Assembly: GCA_963733505.1 (NCBI GenBank)
Contig: CAVTDW010000028.1
Location: forward strand, 62,001 to 126,000
Direction: 5' to 3'
DNA: 64,000 nucleotides
Origin: JALYXV01 sp963733505
GTDB taxonomy: Bacteria > Actinomycetota > Acidimicrobiia > Acidimicrobiales > Palsa-688
Shown here: positions 46,545 to 53,887 of the stretch, piece after piece
Numbering within the stretch: position 1 is the stretch's first letter
Layout: each line of letters begins with the position of its first letter
The notes under the pieces: model-generated
Databases searched by the model: none
Told to the model about the DNA's origin: nothing
Seen by the model: only the letters and a program-made list of their open reading frames with translations
Position numbers and translations under genes: made by a program

Positions 46545-47482
46545 GCCGTCTTGCGCTCCCCGGCGTCGGCCGCCAGCGATATCAGGGGAGGACGCTCCGA
46601 GAGCGTGATGGTGACCGGTTCCTCGCCCGGGCGGACCAAGCGGGACTCCCACTCCGATGCCATGCCGGCCCGGCTGAGCGCCACCTGGACGACGGCCAGG
46701 GCCTGGGGGCCGAGGTCGGACAGCGGGCGGTTGCGGTGGATCCGCTCGCCCAGATCACACTCGGCCATAGCGGCCACGCCAAAGCGCTCGGCCACGTCGA
46801 TTACCAGTCCCAGGTCGACGCCGTAGCCGTCGACGAACGGAACCGCTTCGAACACCTGGCGCCGGGCGGCGCACTCGCCCGCCAGGGGCTGGTTCATGGC
46901 GGCCAGATGGGGCAACAAGGCGGCGATCAGCGGCCGGGCCACCAGCTCGGTCACCCGGCCGCCCTCGGCGGGGCGGCCGTCGAGCGGGCGGTCGTAGAAG
47001 CCCTTGACGAACACCACGTCGTCGCGGAGCAGCAGCGGCCCCAGCAAGCCAGTGACGAAGTGCGGGGCGAACTGGCGGATGTCGGCGTCGCAGAACACGA
47101 CGAGATCGCCGTTCGAGACGTACACCGCCTTCCACATCGCCTGCCCCTTACCGCCGCTCGGTCCGCCAGCGCCGCCGGCGCCGCCGTCACCGCCGCCGAC
47201 ACCGCCGCCGTCACCGGCCGGGTCAATCGCCGACGTCGCCACCACCTCGGCCCCCGCCGCCCGGGCGACCGTCGCGGTGCGATCGGTCGAGCCGTCGTCG
47301 ACCACGATCAGTTCGTCGACCAGCGGCGCCTGCGCCATCAAGGTGGTGCGAATGGCCTTGACAACCTGGCCGACCGTCGCCTCCTCGTTACGGGCCGGAA
47401 GGCATACCGAGATCGTCCGGCCCCGTTTGGCCTCGACCAGGCGGGCCAGCGCAAACTCACGATGATCGAAGGAACGAAGCAC
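46541..47482 (-). CDS. gpgS: Glucosyl-3-phosphoglycerate synthase
   Basis: A 313-residue GT81-type enzyme. ISVCLPARNEEATVG, ELIVVDDGSTDRT and VVFCDADIRQF (the metal-binding DxD region) define the GT-A fold; VDGYGVDLGLVIDV near residue 215 is typical of GpgS. It makes glucosyl-3-phosphoglycerate from NDP-glucose and 3-phosphoglycerate, for glucosylglycerate or methylglucose lipopolysaccharide. A Gly-rich insert (about residues 90-110) interrupts the Rossmann part between VVDDGSTD and the DxD motif. The GTG start at 47482 is the only good one. Confidence 0.9.
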   Translation of the reverse strand: MLRSFDHREFALARLVEAKRGRTISVCLPARNEEATVGQVVKAIRTTLMAQAPLVDELIVVDDGSTDRTATVARAAGAEVVATSAIDPAGDGGGVGGGDGGAGGAGGPSGGKGQAMWKAVYVSNGDLVVFCDADIRQFAPHFVTGLLGPLLLRDDVVFVKGFYDRPLDGRPAEGGRVTELVARPLIAALLPHLAAMNQPLAGECAARRQVFEAVPFVDGYGVDLGLVIDVAERFGVAAMAECDLGERIHRNRPLSDLGPQALAVVQVALSRAGMASEWESRLVRPGEEPVTITLSERPPLISLAADAGERKTA

Positions 47483-47544
47483 CGGTCGCAGCTTGCCACG
47501 TCCCCGGAGAAACCCGAAGCGGGTAGGGCGAGCAACACTGTGCG

Positions 47545-47574
47545 TTGACGTGAGTGGCGGTTATGAGCCACGAT
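47545..47574 (+). promoter_or_regulatory. Putative promoter of the thrC leader
   Basis: TTGACG (47545-47550) is followed after 18 bases by CACGAT (47569-47574). This places the transcript start near 47581, just before the riboswitch fold. The -10 element is weak. Confidence 0.5.
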
Positions 47575-47584
47575 AGGAGTTGCC

Positions 47585-47681
47585 ATCATCCAGAGCGGTC
47601 GAGGGTTCGGGCCCGACGACGCCGCGGCAACCAGCACGGGCAAGTCGCCGGTGTCCAGGTGCCAATGCCCGGTTCGATGAG
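47585..47681 (+). ncRNA. SAM-I superfamily riboswitch
   Basis: The leader carries the conserved SAM riboswitch core in order: TCATC closing P1, CCAGAGCGG, CGAGGG, CGGGCCCGACGACGCC, CGGCAACC, and AGGTGCCAATGCC, then GATGA closing P1 (47676-47680). There is no room for a long P4 after the AATGCC segment, so it may be a SAM-IV or SAM-I/IV-type variant. P1 ends directly at the ribosome-binding site (GAGGAGG, 47679-47685), so control is probably at translation. The thrC start lies nine bases beyond the element. Confidence 0.87.
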
Positions 47682-47689
47682 GAGGACCG

Positions 47690-48949
47690 TTGTCATTCGT
47701 TCAAGGACTTCGTTGTCGGGAGTGCTCGCGCCCGTATCCGGCAGAGGCGCTACACGTGTGCGAGTGGTGCTTCGGCCCCCTCGAAGTCGTCTATGACTAC
47801 GACGCCATCGCGGCGGTGATCACTCCGCAACGCATCGCCGCCGGCCCCCAGACCATCTGGCGCTACGCCGACCTGTTGCCCGCCTCACCGCTTGGGGCGG
47901 TCGACCTGGGCGCCGGTTTCACGCCCCTGGTGCGCGCCGACCGCCTGGCGGCCGAGCTGGGCCTCGGTGAGCTGTGGATCAAGAACGACACCGTCAACCC
48001 CACCGGTTCGTTCAAGGACCGGGTGGTGTCGATTGCGCTGACCAAGGCCCGGGAGTTGGGCTTCAAGGTGGCGTCGTGCGCCTCGACCGGCAACCTGGCC
48101 AACTCGGTGGCGGCCCACGCGGCCCGCGCCGGGATGCAGTCGGTGGTGTTCATCCCCTCCGACCTGGAGCCGGCCAAGGTGGTCATGACCTCGGTCTTCG
48201 GGGGCCAGGTGGTCGCAGTCGACGGCAGCTACGACGACGTCAACCGGCTGTGCGCCGAGCTGGCGGGCGACTACCAAGACTGGGCGTTCGTCAACATCAA
48301 CATCCGGACGTACTACGCCGAGGGCTCCAAGACCCTGGCCTACGAGGTGGCGGAGCAACTGGGCTGGCACGCCCCCGACCACGTCGTCGTCCCCGTCGGT
48401 TCGGGAAGCCAGCTGTGCAAGATCGCCAAAGGCTTCGAAGAGTTGGAGAAAGTGGGGCTCATCCCGGCGGGCGGTGGTCCGGGCGGGGCGGGCCGGGTGC
48501 GGGTCTCGGGGGCGCAAGCCGACGGCTGCTCGCCCGTTGCAACCGCGTTCGCCGCCGGTGCCGACCATGTCCGGCCCGTCAAGCCCTCGACCATCGCCAA
48601 GTCGATCGCGATCGGCAACCCGGCCGACGGCATCTATGCCCTCGACGTGGTCCGCGAGTCGGGAGGGACCGTGTCGTCGGCCAGCGACGCCGAGATCGTC
48701 GAGGCGATCCATCTGCTGGCCCGCACCGAGGGAATCTTCGCCGAGACCGCGGCCGGCGCAACCATCGCGGTGCTGGCCAAACTGGCCGCATCGGGTGCCA
48801 TCCGGCCCGACGAGCAGGTCGTGGCGTACGTGACCGGCAACGGCCTGAAGACCCTCGATGCCGTGGCGCCCGGTTGCGGCCCCACCATCACGATTCCCCC
48901 CACCATGGAAGCCTTCGTGGCCGCTGGTCTGAAAGGTCTTGACCAATGA
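47690..48949 (+). CDS. thrC: Threonine synthase
   Basis: A 419-residue PLP enzyme. It begins with a zinc-ribbon-like start (CRECSRPYPAEALHVCEWC); the PLP lysine lies in NPTGSFKDRVVS and ASTGNLANSVAAH follows. The C-terminal VAYVTGNGLKTLD is typical. It converts O-phosphohomoserine to threonine. The TTG start at 47690 sits behind GAGGAGG, which overlaps the end of the riboswitch. Its stop overlaps the sulfur-carrier start (ATGA). Confidence 0.95.
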   Translation: MSFVQGLRCRECSRPYPAEALHVCEWCFGPLEVVYDYDAIAAVITPQRIAAGPQTIWRYADLLPASPLGAVDLGAGFTPLVRADRLAAELGLGELWIKNDTVNPTGSFKDRVVSIALTKARELGFKVASCASTGNLANSVAAHAARAGMQSVVFIPSDLEPAKVVMTSVFGGQVVAVDGSYDDVNRLCAELAGDYQDWAFVNINIRTYYAEGSKTLAYEVAEQLGWHAPDHVVVPVGSGSQLCKIAKGFEELEKVGLIPAGGGPGGAGRVRVSGAQADGCSPVATAFAAGADHVRPVKPSTIAKSIAIGNPADGIYALDVVRESGGTVSSASDAEIVEAIHLLARTEGIFAETAAGATIAVLAKLAASGAIRPDEQVVAYVTGNGLKTLDAVAPGCGPTITIPPTMEAFVAAGLKGLDQ

Positions 48950-49221
48950 CCGTCAAAATTCGGATCCCCACCCAGCTGCGGCCCTTGTCGGCCGGCGCCA
49001 GTGAGGTCGGTGTGGAGGCGGGCACCGTGGCCGACGTCTTGGCGGCGCTCGAGTCGGCGCACCCCGGTTTCCGCGACCGCCTCTTCGACGACTCCGGGGC
49101 GCTGCGGCGCTTCGTGAACGTGTTCGTCGCCGACGAGGACGTGCGGTTCCTGCAGGGCCTGGCCACTCCCGTGTCCGCGGGAACGACGGTCTCGATCGTC
49201 CCCGCCGTCGCCGGGGGGTAG
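48946..49221 (+). CDS. cysO: ThiS/MoaD-family sulfur carrier, CysO-like
   Basis: A 91-residue ubiquitin-fold protein ending in the thiocarboxylate-forming Gly-Gly (VPAVAGG). Near the middle is RRFVNVFVADEDVRFL. Location after thrC matches actinobacterial CysO-like carriers, which deliver sulfide to O-phosphoserine sulfhydrylase (CysM) for cysteine synthesis. No cysM or mec gene lies nearby, so the CysO assignment, rather than a molybdopterin or thiamin carrier, is by likeness and context. Confidence 0.8.
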   Translation: MTVKIRIPTQLRPLSAGASEVGVEAGTVADVLAALESAHPGFRDRLFDDSGALRRFVNVFVADEDVRFLQGLATPVSAGTTVSIVPAVAGG

Positions 49222-49236
49222 CCCGACGGGGCCTGG

Positions 49237-49266
49237 TTGCATTCAGCCGCCTGAGGCGGTTAACTG
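49237..49266 (+). promoter_or_regulatory. Putative promoter of groEL
   Basis: TTGCAT (49237-49242) and TAACTG (49261-49266) are 18 bases apart and directly abut the CIRCE element, so a bound repressor would block the start site. Confidence 0.6.
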
Positions 49267-49293
49267 TTAGCACTCAGACATCGAGAGTGCTAA
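49267..49293. promoter_or_regulatory. CIRCE operator (HrcA-binding site)
   Basis: TTAGCACTC (49267-49275), nine bases, then GAGTGCTAA (49285-49293): a perfect CIRCE inverted repeat. It lies between the -10 element and the groEL ribosome-binding site, the usual place for HrcA repression of groE genes. Confidence 0.97.
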
Positions 49294-49322
49294 CCGTTCG
49301 CCAACGGAGGGAACAAGACAGC

Positions 49323-50942
49323 ATGGCCAAGCTGATTGCATATGACGAGACCGCCCGCCGGGCCCTCGAGCGTGGGATGAACCAGCTCGCGGACGCGGTT
49401 CGAGTAACCCTCGGCCCCAAGGGCCGCAACGTGGTGCTCGAGCGCAAGTGGGGGTCCCCCACGATCACCAACGACGGTGTGTCCATCGCCAAGGAGATCG
49501 AGCTCGAGGATCCGTACGAGAAGATCGGCGCCGAGCTGGTCAAGGAAGTCGCCAAGAAGACTGACGACGTCGCGGGCGACGGCACCACCACCGCCACCGT
49601 GCTGGCCTGGGCCATGGTCCGCGAGGGCCTGCGCAACGTGGCCGCCGGGGCCAACCCCATGTCCTTGAAGCGGGGCATCGAAGAGGCCGTCGAGGCCGCG
49701 GTTGCCAGCCTGAAGGACATCTCCCGCGAGACCGAGACCAAGGAGCAGATCGCCCAGGTCGCCTCCATCTCGGCGGCTGACGAGGAGATCGGCGGCATGA
49801 TCTCCGAGGCCATCGACAAGGTCGGCAAGGACGGCGTCATCACCGTCGAGGAGTCGCAGACCTTCGGCATGGAGATGGAACTGGTCGAGGGTATGCGCTT
49901 CGACAAGGGCTACATTTCCCCCTACTTCGTGACCGACGCCGACCGGATGGAAGCGGTCCTCGACGACCCGTACATCCTGTTCGTCTCCTCCAAGATCTCC
50001 GCCGTCCGGGACCTGCTCCCGATCCTGGAGAAGGTCATGCAGAGCGCCCGGCCGTTGTTCATCATCGCCGAGGACATCGAGGGCGAGGCCCTGGCGACGC
50101 TGGTCGTCAACAAGATCCGGGGCACCTTCAAGAGTGCCGCGGTCAAGGCGCCGGGCTTCGGTGAGCGCCGCAAGGCCATGCTCACCGACATGGCGATCCT
50201 GACCGGCGGACAGGTCATCAGCGAAGAGGTCGGCCTCAAGCTGGAGAACGTCACGCTCGACCTGCTCGGTCGGGCCCGCAAGGTCGTGGTGACCAAGGAC
50301 GAGACCACCATCATCGAAGGCGGCGGCGCGGAAGACGACATCAAGGGCCGGGTCAACCAGATCAAGGCCGAGATGGACCATACCGACTCCGACTACGACC
50401 TGGAGAAGCTGCAGGAGCGCCTGGCCAAGCTGTCGGGCGGCGTCGCGGTGATCAAGGTCGGCGCGGCCACCGAGGTCGAGCTGAAGGAGAAGAAGCACCG
50501 CATCGAGGACGCCGTGTCCACCACCAAGGCGGCGGTCGAAGAGGGTGTCGTCCCCGGCGGCGGCGTGGCCCTGCTGCGAGCCCAGGCTCGCATCATGGAC
50601 CGGGCCGAGAAGCTTGACGGTGACGAGGCCACCGGTGCCCGCATCGTGGCCAAGGCGGTCGAGGAGCCGCTGAAGCAGATCGCGGTCAACGCCGGCATGG
50701 AAGGCGGTGTCGTGGTCGAGAAGGTGCGCAACCTCGAAGGTGCCTTCGGTCTGAACGCCGCCACCGGCGACTACGAGGACCTGTTCAAGGCCGGCGTCAT
50801 CGACGCCGCCAAGGTCACCCGCTCGGCCCTGCAGAACGCGGCGTCGATCGCGGCGCTGTTCCTCACCACCGAGGCGGTCATTGTCGAGAAGCCCTCTGAG
50901 GGCGCCTCGGGGATCTCCCCCGGAGGCATGGAGGATTACTAG
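49323..50942 (+). CDS. groEL: Chaperonin GroEL (Hsp60)
   Basis: A 539-residue chaperonin. Conserved features: VRVTLGPKGRNVVLERKWG, the ATP-site DGTTTATVLAWA, PGFGERRKAML and VVPGGGVALLRA. The C-terminus (GGMEDY) lacks the Gly-Met repeat of E. coli GroEL; this ending fits a non-His-tailed actinobacterial form. No groES lies upstream, so this is a groEL gene separated from groES. ATG 49323 follows GGAGGG; an in-frame TTG-type start at 49287 is inside the operator region. A CIRCE site indicates heat-shock control by HrcA. Confidence 0.96.
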   Translation: MAKLIAYDETARRALERGMNQLADAVRVTLGPKGRNVVLERKWGSPTITNDGVSIAKEIELEDPYEKIGAELVKEVAKKTDDVAGDGTTTATVLAWAMVREGLRNVAAGANPMSLKRGIEEAVEAAVASLKDISRETETKEQIAQVASISAADEEIGGMISEAIDKVGKDGVITVEESQTFGMEMELVEGMRFDKGYISPYFVTDADRMEAVLDDPYILFVSSKISAVRDLLPILEKVMQSARPLFIIAEDIEGEALATLVVNKIRGTFKSAAVKAPGFGERRKAMLTDMAILTGGQVISEEVGLKLENVTLDLLGRARKVVVTKDETTIIEGGGAEDDIKGRVNQIKAEMDHTDSDYDLEKLQERLAKLSGGVAVIKVGAATEVELKEKKHRIEDAVSTTKAAVEEGVVPGGGVALLRAQARIMDRAEKLDGDEATGARIVAKAVEEPLKQIAVNAGMEGGVVVEKVRNLEGAFGLNAATGDYEDLFKAGVIDAAKVTRSALQNAASIAALFLTTEAVIVEKPSEGASGISPGGMEDY

Positions 50943-50964
50943 ACCTCACCGAGAGGTCGTTGAA

Positions 50965-50993
50965 GAAGGGGCGCCCGTTCCGGGCGCCCCTTC
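50965..50993 (+). terminator. Hairpin terminator after groEL
   Basis: GAAGGGGCGCCCG and CGGGCGCCCCTTC form a perfect 13-bp stem with a three-base loop. The following sequence (GTCATAT) is not a strong T-run, so termination may be partial. Confidence 0.8.
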
Positions 50994-51036
50994 GTCATAT
51001 CCGGCTACAGGTCCGGGCTCCGTAGAATCGTCCGTC

Positions 51037-51726
51037 GTGAGCACGCCGTTGATGCCGAGTGAGGGCTGGGGAGTCCTGCACCTGTTCTGCAAGGTGGGCC
51101 CGGCCGCCGATGCCGACGCCATCGCGGCGGCGGTGAAATCGGCGCAGGCATCCGACCATCAGGTCGTGGCCTTCTCGGTTTTCGGCCACAAGGCGGACCT
51201 GGGCCTCATGGCGCTGGGCCCGGACTGGGTCACCCTGCGCCTGTTACAGGCGGCGGTGTCGGGCGCCGGGCTCGAGGTCGTCCATTCCTATGTGTCACTC
51301 ACCGAGGTATCGGAATACGCCAAGGGCATGCCCGACGAGCTCCTGCGCACCCGCCTGTACCCGTTGCTCCCGCCGGAGGGGAAGCGGGCGTTCTGCTTCT
51401 ACCCCATGTCGAAACGGCGGGGCGAAGGGCACAACTGGTTCGCCCTGCCCTTCGACGAGCGCAAAGACCTAATGCTCGGCCACGGCAAGGTCGGCCGGAC
51501 CTTCGCGGGCCGGGTGGTGCAACTCATCACGGGCTCCACGGGGCTCGACGACTACGAGTGGGGCGTGTCGCTGTTCGCCATCGGGCCCGACGACCTGAAG
51601 GACGTGGTGTACACCATGCGCTTCGACGCGGCGTCGGCGCACTACGCCGAGTTCGGCCCGTTCTACAGCGGCATCGTGGGGCCCATCGAAGAGGTGCTGG
51701 CCCAGGTCGGTCTGGCATCGGGCTGA
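51037..51726 (+). CDS. hemQ: Coproheme decarboxylase HemQ (chlorite dismutase family)
   Basis: A 229-residue haem-binding protein. The family motif YPMSKRRGEGHNWFALPFDER is seen, with the proximal haem His in LMLGHGKVGRTFAGRV, and the conserved end (GPFYSGIVGP). There is no chlorite-dismutase distal Arg cluster visible, so HemQ is the better call. It makes haem b from coproheme in the coproporphyrin route of Gram-positive bacteria. GTG 51037 starts the conserved part. Its stop overlaps the larE start by one base (TGATG). Confidence 0.93.
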   Translation: MSTPLMPSEGWGVLHLFCKVGPAADADAIAAAVKSAQASDHQVVAFSVFGHKADLGLMALGPDWVTLRLLQAAVSGAGLEVVHSYVSLTEVSEYAKGMPDELLRTRLYPLLPPEGKRAFCFYPMSKRRGEGHNWFALPFDERKDLMLGHGKVGRTFAGRVVQLITGSTGLDDYEWGVSLFAIGPDDLKDVVYTMRFDAASAHYAEFGPFYSGIVGPIEEVLAQVGLASG

Positions 51727-53066
51727 TGGGCGACCTGGCGGGGCTGCGAGCCACCCTTCGGGAGTTGGACCAGGTGGTGGTGGCCTTCAGCGGCGGTGCT
51801 GATTCCGCGTTCCTGGCGTGGGTGGCCGCCGACACCCTGGGTCGTGACCGGGTGGTCGCAGCCACCGCGGTGTCGCCGTCGCTGGCGCCGAGCGAGCTGG
51901 CCGACTGCGAAGCGCTGGCGGGCGAGTGGGGGATGCCGTGGCTGCCCCTGGTCACCCACGAGCTGGACCGGCCCGAATATGTCGCCAACGGCGGCGACCG
52001 GTGTTACCACTGCAAGGCCGAGCTGCTCGACGCCCTGGCGCCCCTGGCCGCCGACCGAGGCGCGACGGTGGTACTCGGCGTCAACCTGGATGACCTCGGC
52101 GACCACCGGCCCGGTCAGACCGCGGCGGCCGAGCGGGGCGCCCGATTCCCGCTGGTCGAGAGCGGCTTTACCAAGTCCGACGTACGCGAGGCGTCGCGCC
52201 AACTGGGCATTCGGACGTGGGACAAGCCCGCCGGAGCCTGCCTGGCGTCGCGGCTTCCCTACGGCACGCCCGTGACGGTCGGCCGGCTCTCGGCGGTCGC
52301 GGTCGCCGAGGAGGGGTTGCGGCGGTTGGGATTCAGCCAGCTCCGGGTGCGCCACTACGGCGACCTGGCCCGCATCGAGCTCCCGGGGTGCGACCTGGCG
52401 GCCGCCGTGGCCCGCCGGGACGACGTGGTTGCCGCCGTCCGGGAGGCCGGTTACCGGTACGTGACCCTCGACCTGGAGGGGTTCCGCTCGGGCAACCTCA
52501 ACCAGGCGCTGGGGGACCCGGGCAACGTCGACCAGGCGCTGGGGGACCCGGAGCAATCTCGACCGGGTGCTGGGGGGCCCGTGAGCACCGACTCTGTCGA
52601 TGTGGCGACGTACGCCGCCGCGCTGGCCGATGGGATCGAGGCGGCGCTCCCCGGCTGGGTGGAGCGGGTCGTGGGCGAGATCATGACGGCGTGGACCGGG
52701 TCGGTCCCGCCCGACGTGGCTTCGGCGGCCCAGGCTGCGGGTCGGGAGGCGGCGACGACGGTGGCGCCCCGGGTGCGGGCGCTGCTGGAGGCCGACATCG
52801 ACGAGCAGCGCACCACGCCCCTCGCCATCGTCCGCTCGGCGGCGCTGCGCTACCCGACCGAGGTTCTCCGAGCGGCCGGCGTCGCGCCGGTGGTGCGGGA
52901 CCAGGCGTCCGAGGAGCTGTTCCCCGAGGACGTGTACGACCTGGTCCCGGCGTCGTTCGCCGACATCGCCCCCGACCTGGCCGACCTCGGGCTGTACTGG
53001 GGGGCGGCCAAGGCCTTCGAGCACAAACAACGTCATCAACCGAAGACCGCGAGAGGAACCCGATGA
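51726..53066 (+). CDS. larE: LarE-like sulfur transferase fused to a C-terminal domain of unknown function
   Basis: Residues about 1-270 match LarE: PP-loop FSGGADSAFLAW, then GDRCYHCKAELLDAL and WDKPAGACLASRLPYG, where the Cys is the sacrificial sulfur donor in LarE of lactobacilli. LarE matures the nickel-pincer cofactor; larB and larC are not in view. A linker with a repeated QALGDP unit (30-bp DNA repeat, 52500-52581) leads to a helical domain (about residues 295-446; for example LPGWVERVVGEIMTAWTG). A GTG at 52581 could have been the start of a separate gene before fusion. The next gene overlaps by four bases. Confidence 0.82.
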   Translation: MGDLAGLRATLRELDQVVVAFSGGADSAFLAWVAADTLGRDRVVAATAVSPSLAPSELADCEALAGEWGMPWLPLVTHELDRPEYVANGGDRCYHCKAELLDALAPLAADRGATVVLGVNLDDLGDHRPGQTAAAERGARFPLVESGFTKSDVREASRQLGIRTWDKPAGACLASRLPYGTPVTVGRLSAVAVAEEGLRRLGFSQLRVRHYGDLARIELPGCDLAAAVARRDDVVAAVREAGYRYVTLDLEGFRSGNLNQALGDPGNVDQALGDPEQSRPGAGGPVSTDSVDVATYAAALADGIEAALPGWVERVVGEIMTAWTGSVPPDVASAAQAAGREAATTVAPRVRALLEADIDEQRTTPLAIVRSAALRYPTEVLRAAGVAPVVRDQASEELFPEDVYDLVPASFADIAPDLADLGLYWGAAKAFEHKQRHQPKTARGTR

Positions 53067-53383
53067 CCGGAACCGTGGCCTACGTGCCCGACCTGATGGA
53101 CCGCTCCAAGGTCGCCTCGGTGGGCCCGGTCACCTTCGTGGCCCGCCCCGCCGACCTCCCGGCGGCCGCCGAGGGCGCGGCGCTGGTCGTCGTCGACCTC
53201 AGCCGGCCGGGCGTGCTCGAGGTGCTGGCGTCGATCGCGGCGCCGACCATCGGCTTCGGTCGCCACGACGACCGGGAGCGGCTGGCGGCGGCCACCGCCG
53301 CGGGGTGCGACCGGGTGCTGGCCCGTAGCGCCTTCTTCAGCCAGGTGGCGCAACTCCTGGCGCCGCCTGCGCCCGCGGCCTAG
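53063..53383 (+). CDS. Hypothetical protein, receiver-like fold
   Basis: A 106-residue protein starting MTGTVAYVPDLMDRSK, overlapping the larE-fusion stop by ATGA. The alternating pattern (AALVVVDLSRPGVLEVLAS, then PTIGFGRHDDRERLAAATAAGCDRVL) resembles a degenerate response-regulator receiver, with an Asp in VVVDLS but no phosphorylation-site set or output domain. I recognise no named family. Coupling to the fusion gene suggests a related role. Confidence 0.65.
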   Translation: MTGTVAYVPDLMDRSKVASVGPVTFVARPADLPAAAEGAALVVVDLSRPGVLEVLASIAAPTIGFGRHDDRERLAAATAAGCDRVLARSAFFSQVAQLLAPPAPAA

Positions 53384-53393
53384 CTTCCGCTTA

Positions 53394-53657
53394 CTAGCGG
53401 CCCTTCTTCTTCCCTCGCCGGCTGCGCTTCGAGGGGGGATCGGGCAGTGCCAGGAGGCCGTGGCCGGTGTTGCTCAACGGTTCGTCCGGTGCCTGGGTCC
53501 AGCCGGCCGACGATACGTTGCGCTTCTCGAAGAACAGGCATCCTTCCGGGCAGGCGAAGGGGTTCTCCTCGTTGGCGTTGATGCGGCACCGCTCGACCGC
53601 TTCGCCCGTGGGGGTGCTGCGCTTCAGGTAGTGCCGACAGTCGTCACGGACGGCCAT
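53394..53657 (-). CDS. Small four-cysteine protein
   Basis: An 87-residue protein starting MAVRDDCRHYLKRSTP. Four cysteines (DDCRHY, ERCRIN, and FACPEGC) could hold zinc or an iron-sulfur cluster. The C-terminus is very basic (RSRRGKKKGR). I chose the start at 53657; a longer frame to 53828 would run through the stem-loop at 53742. It is convergent with the larE operon. No function known. Confidence 0.7.
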   Translation of the reverse strand: MAVRDDCRHYLKRSTPTGEAVERCRINANEENPFACPEGCLFFEKRNVSSAGWTQAPDEPLSNTGHGLLALPDPPSKRSRRGKKKGR

Positions 53658-53741
53658 GGCTCCATCATCGCATGCTCCCTGGCCTCCAGCCGGGCCTGAC
53701 CGTGGTTTCCCGGGGGAGGCCGCGTTCTGGGTGGTACCTAT

Positions 53742-53792
53742 CGCTTTGGGCCCGGTTAGTGCGCTCCAGCGACGATAAGTGCGCCCAAAGCG
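53742..53792. repeat. Stem-loop element B2 with GATAAGT core
   Basis: CGCTTTGGGC (53742-53751) and GCCCAAAGCG (53783-53792) pair perfectly over 10 bases. The interior has GGTTAGTG, CGCTCCAGCG (a small palindrome) and GATAAGTG. The plan matches element B1 at 20618, with a shared GGTT...GATAAGT(A/G) interior but different stem bases. It lies in the divergent gap between the four-cysteine gene and the flavoprotein gene; the gap holds nothing else I can name. Confidence 0.7.
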
Positions 53793-53887
53793 CTCAGGTG
53801 TCCCCAGAGTGGGCGGCGTGGCCTCCATCCGGGCGACCGCTGCGGGGGTCCCAACCTTCGTCAGTCCATGCCACCTAGGCTGCGTTT

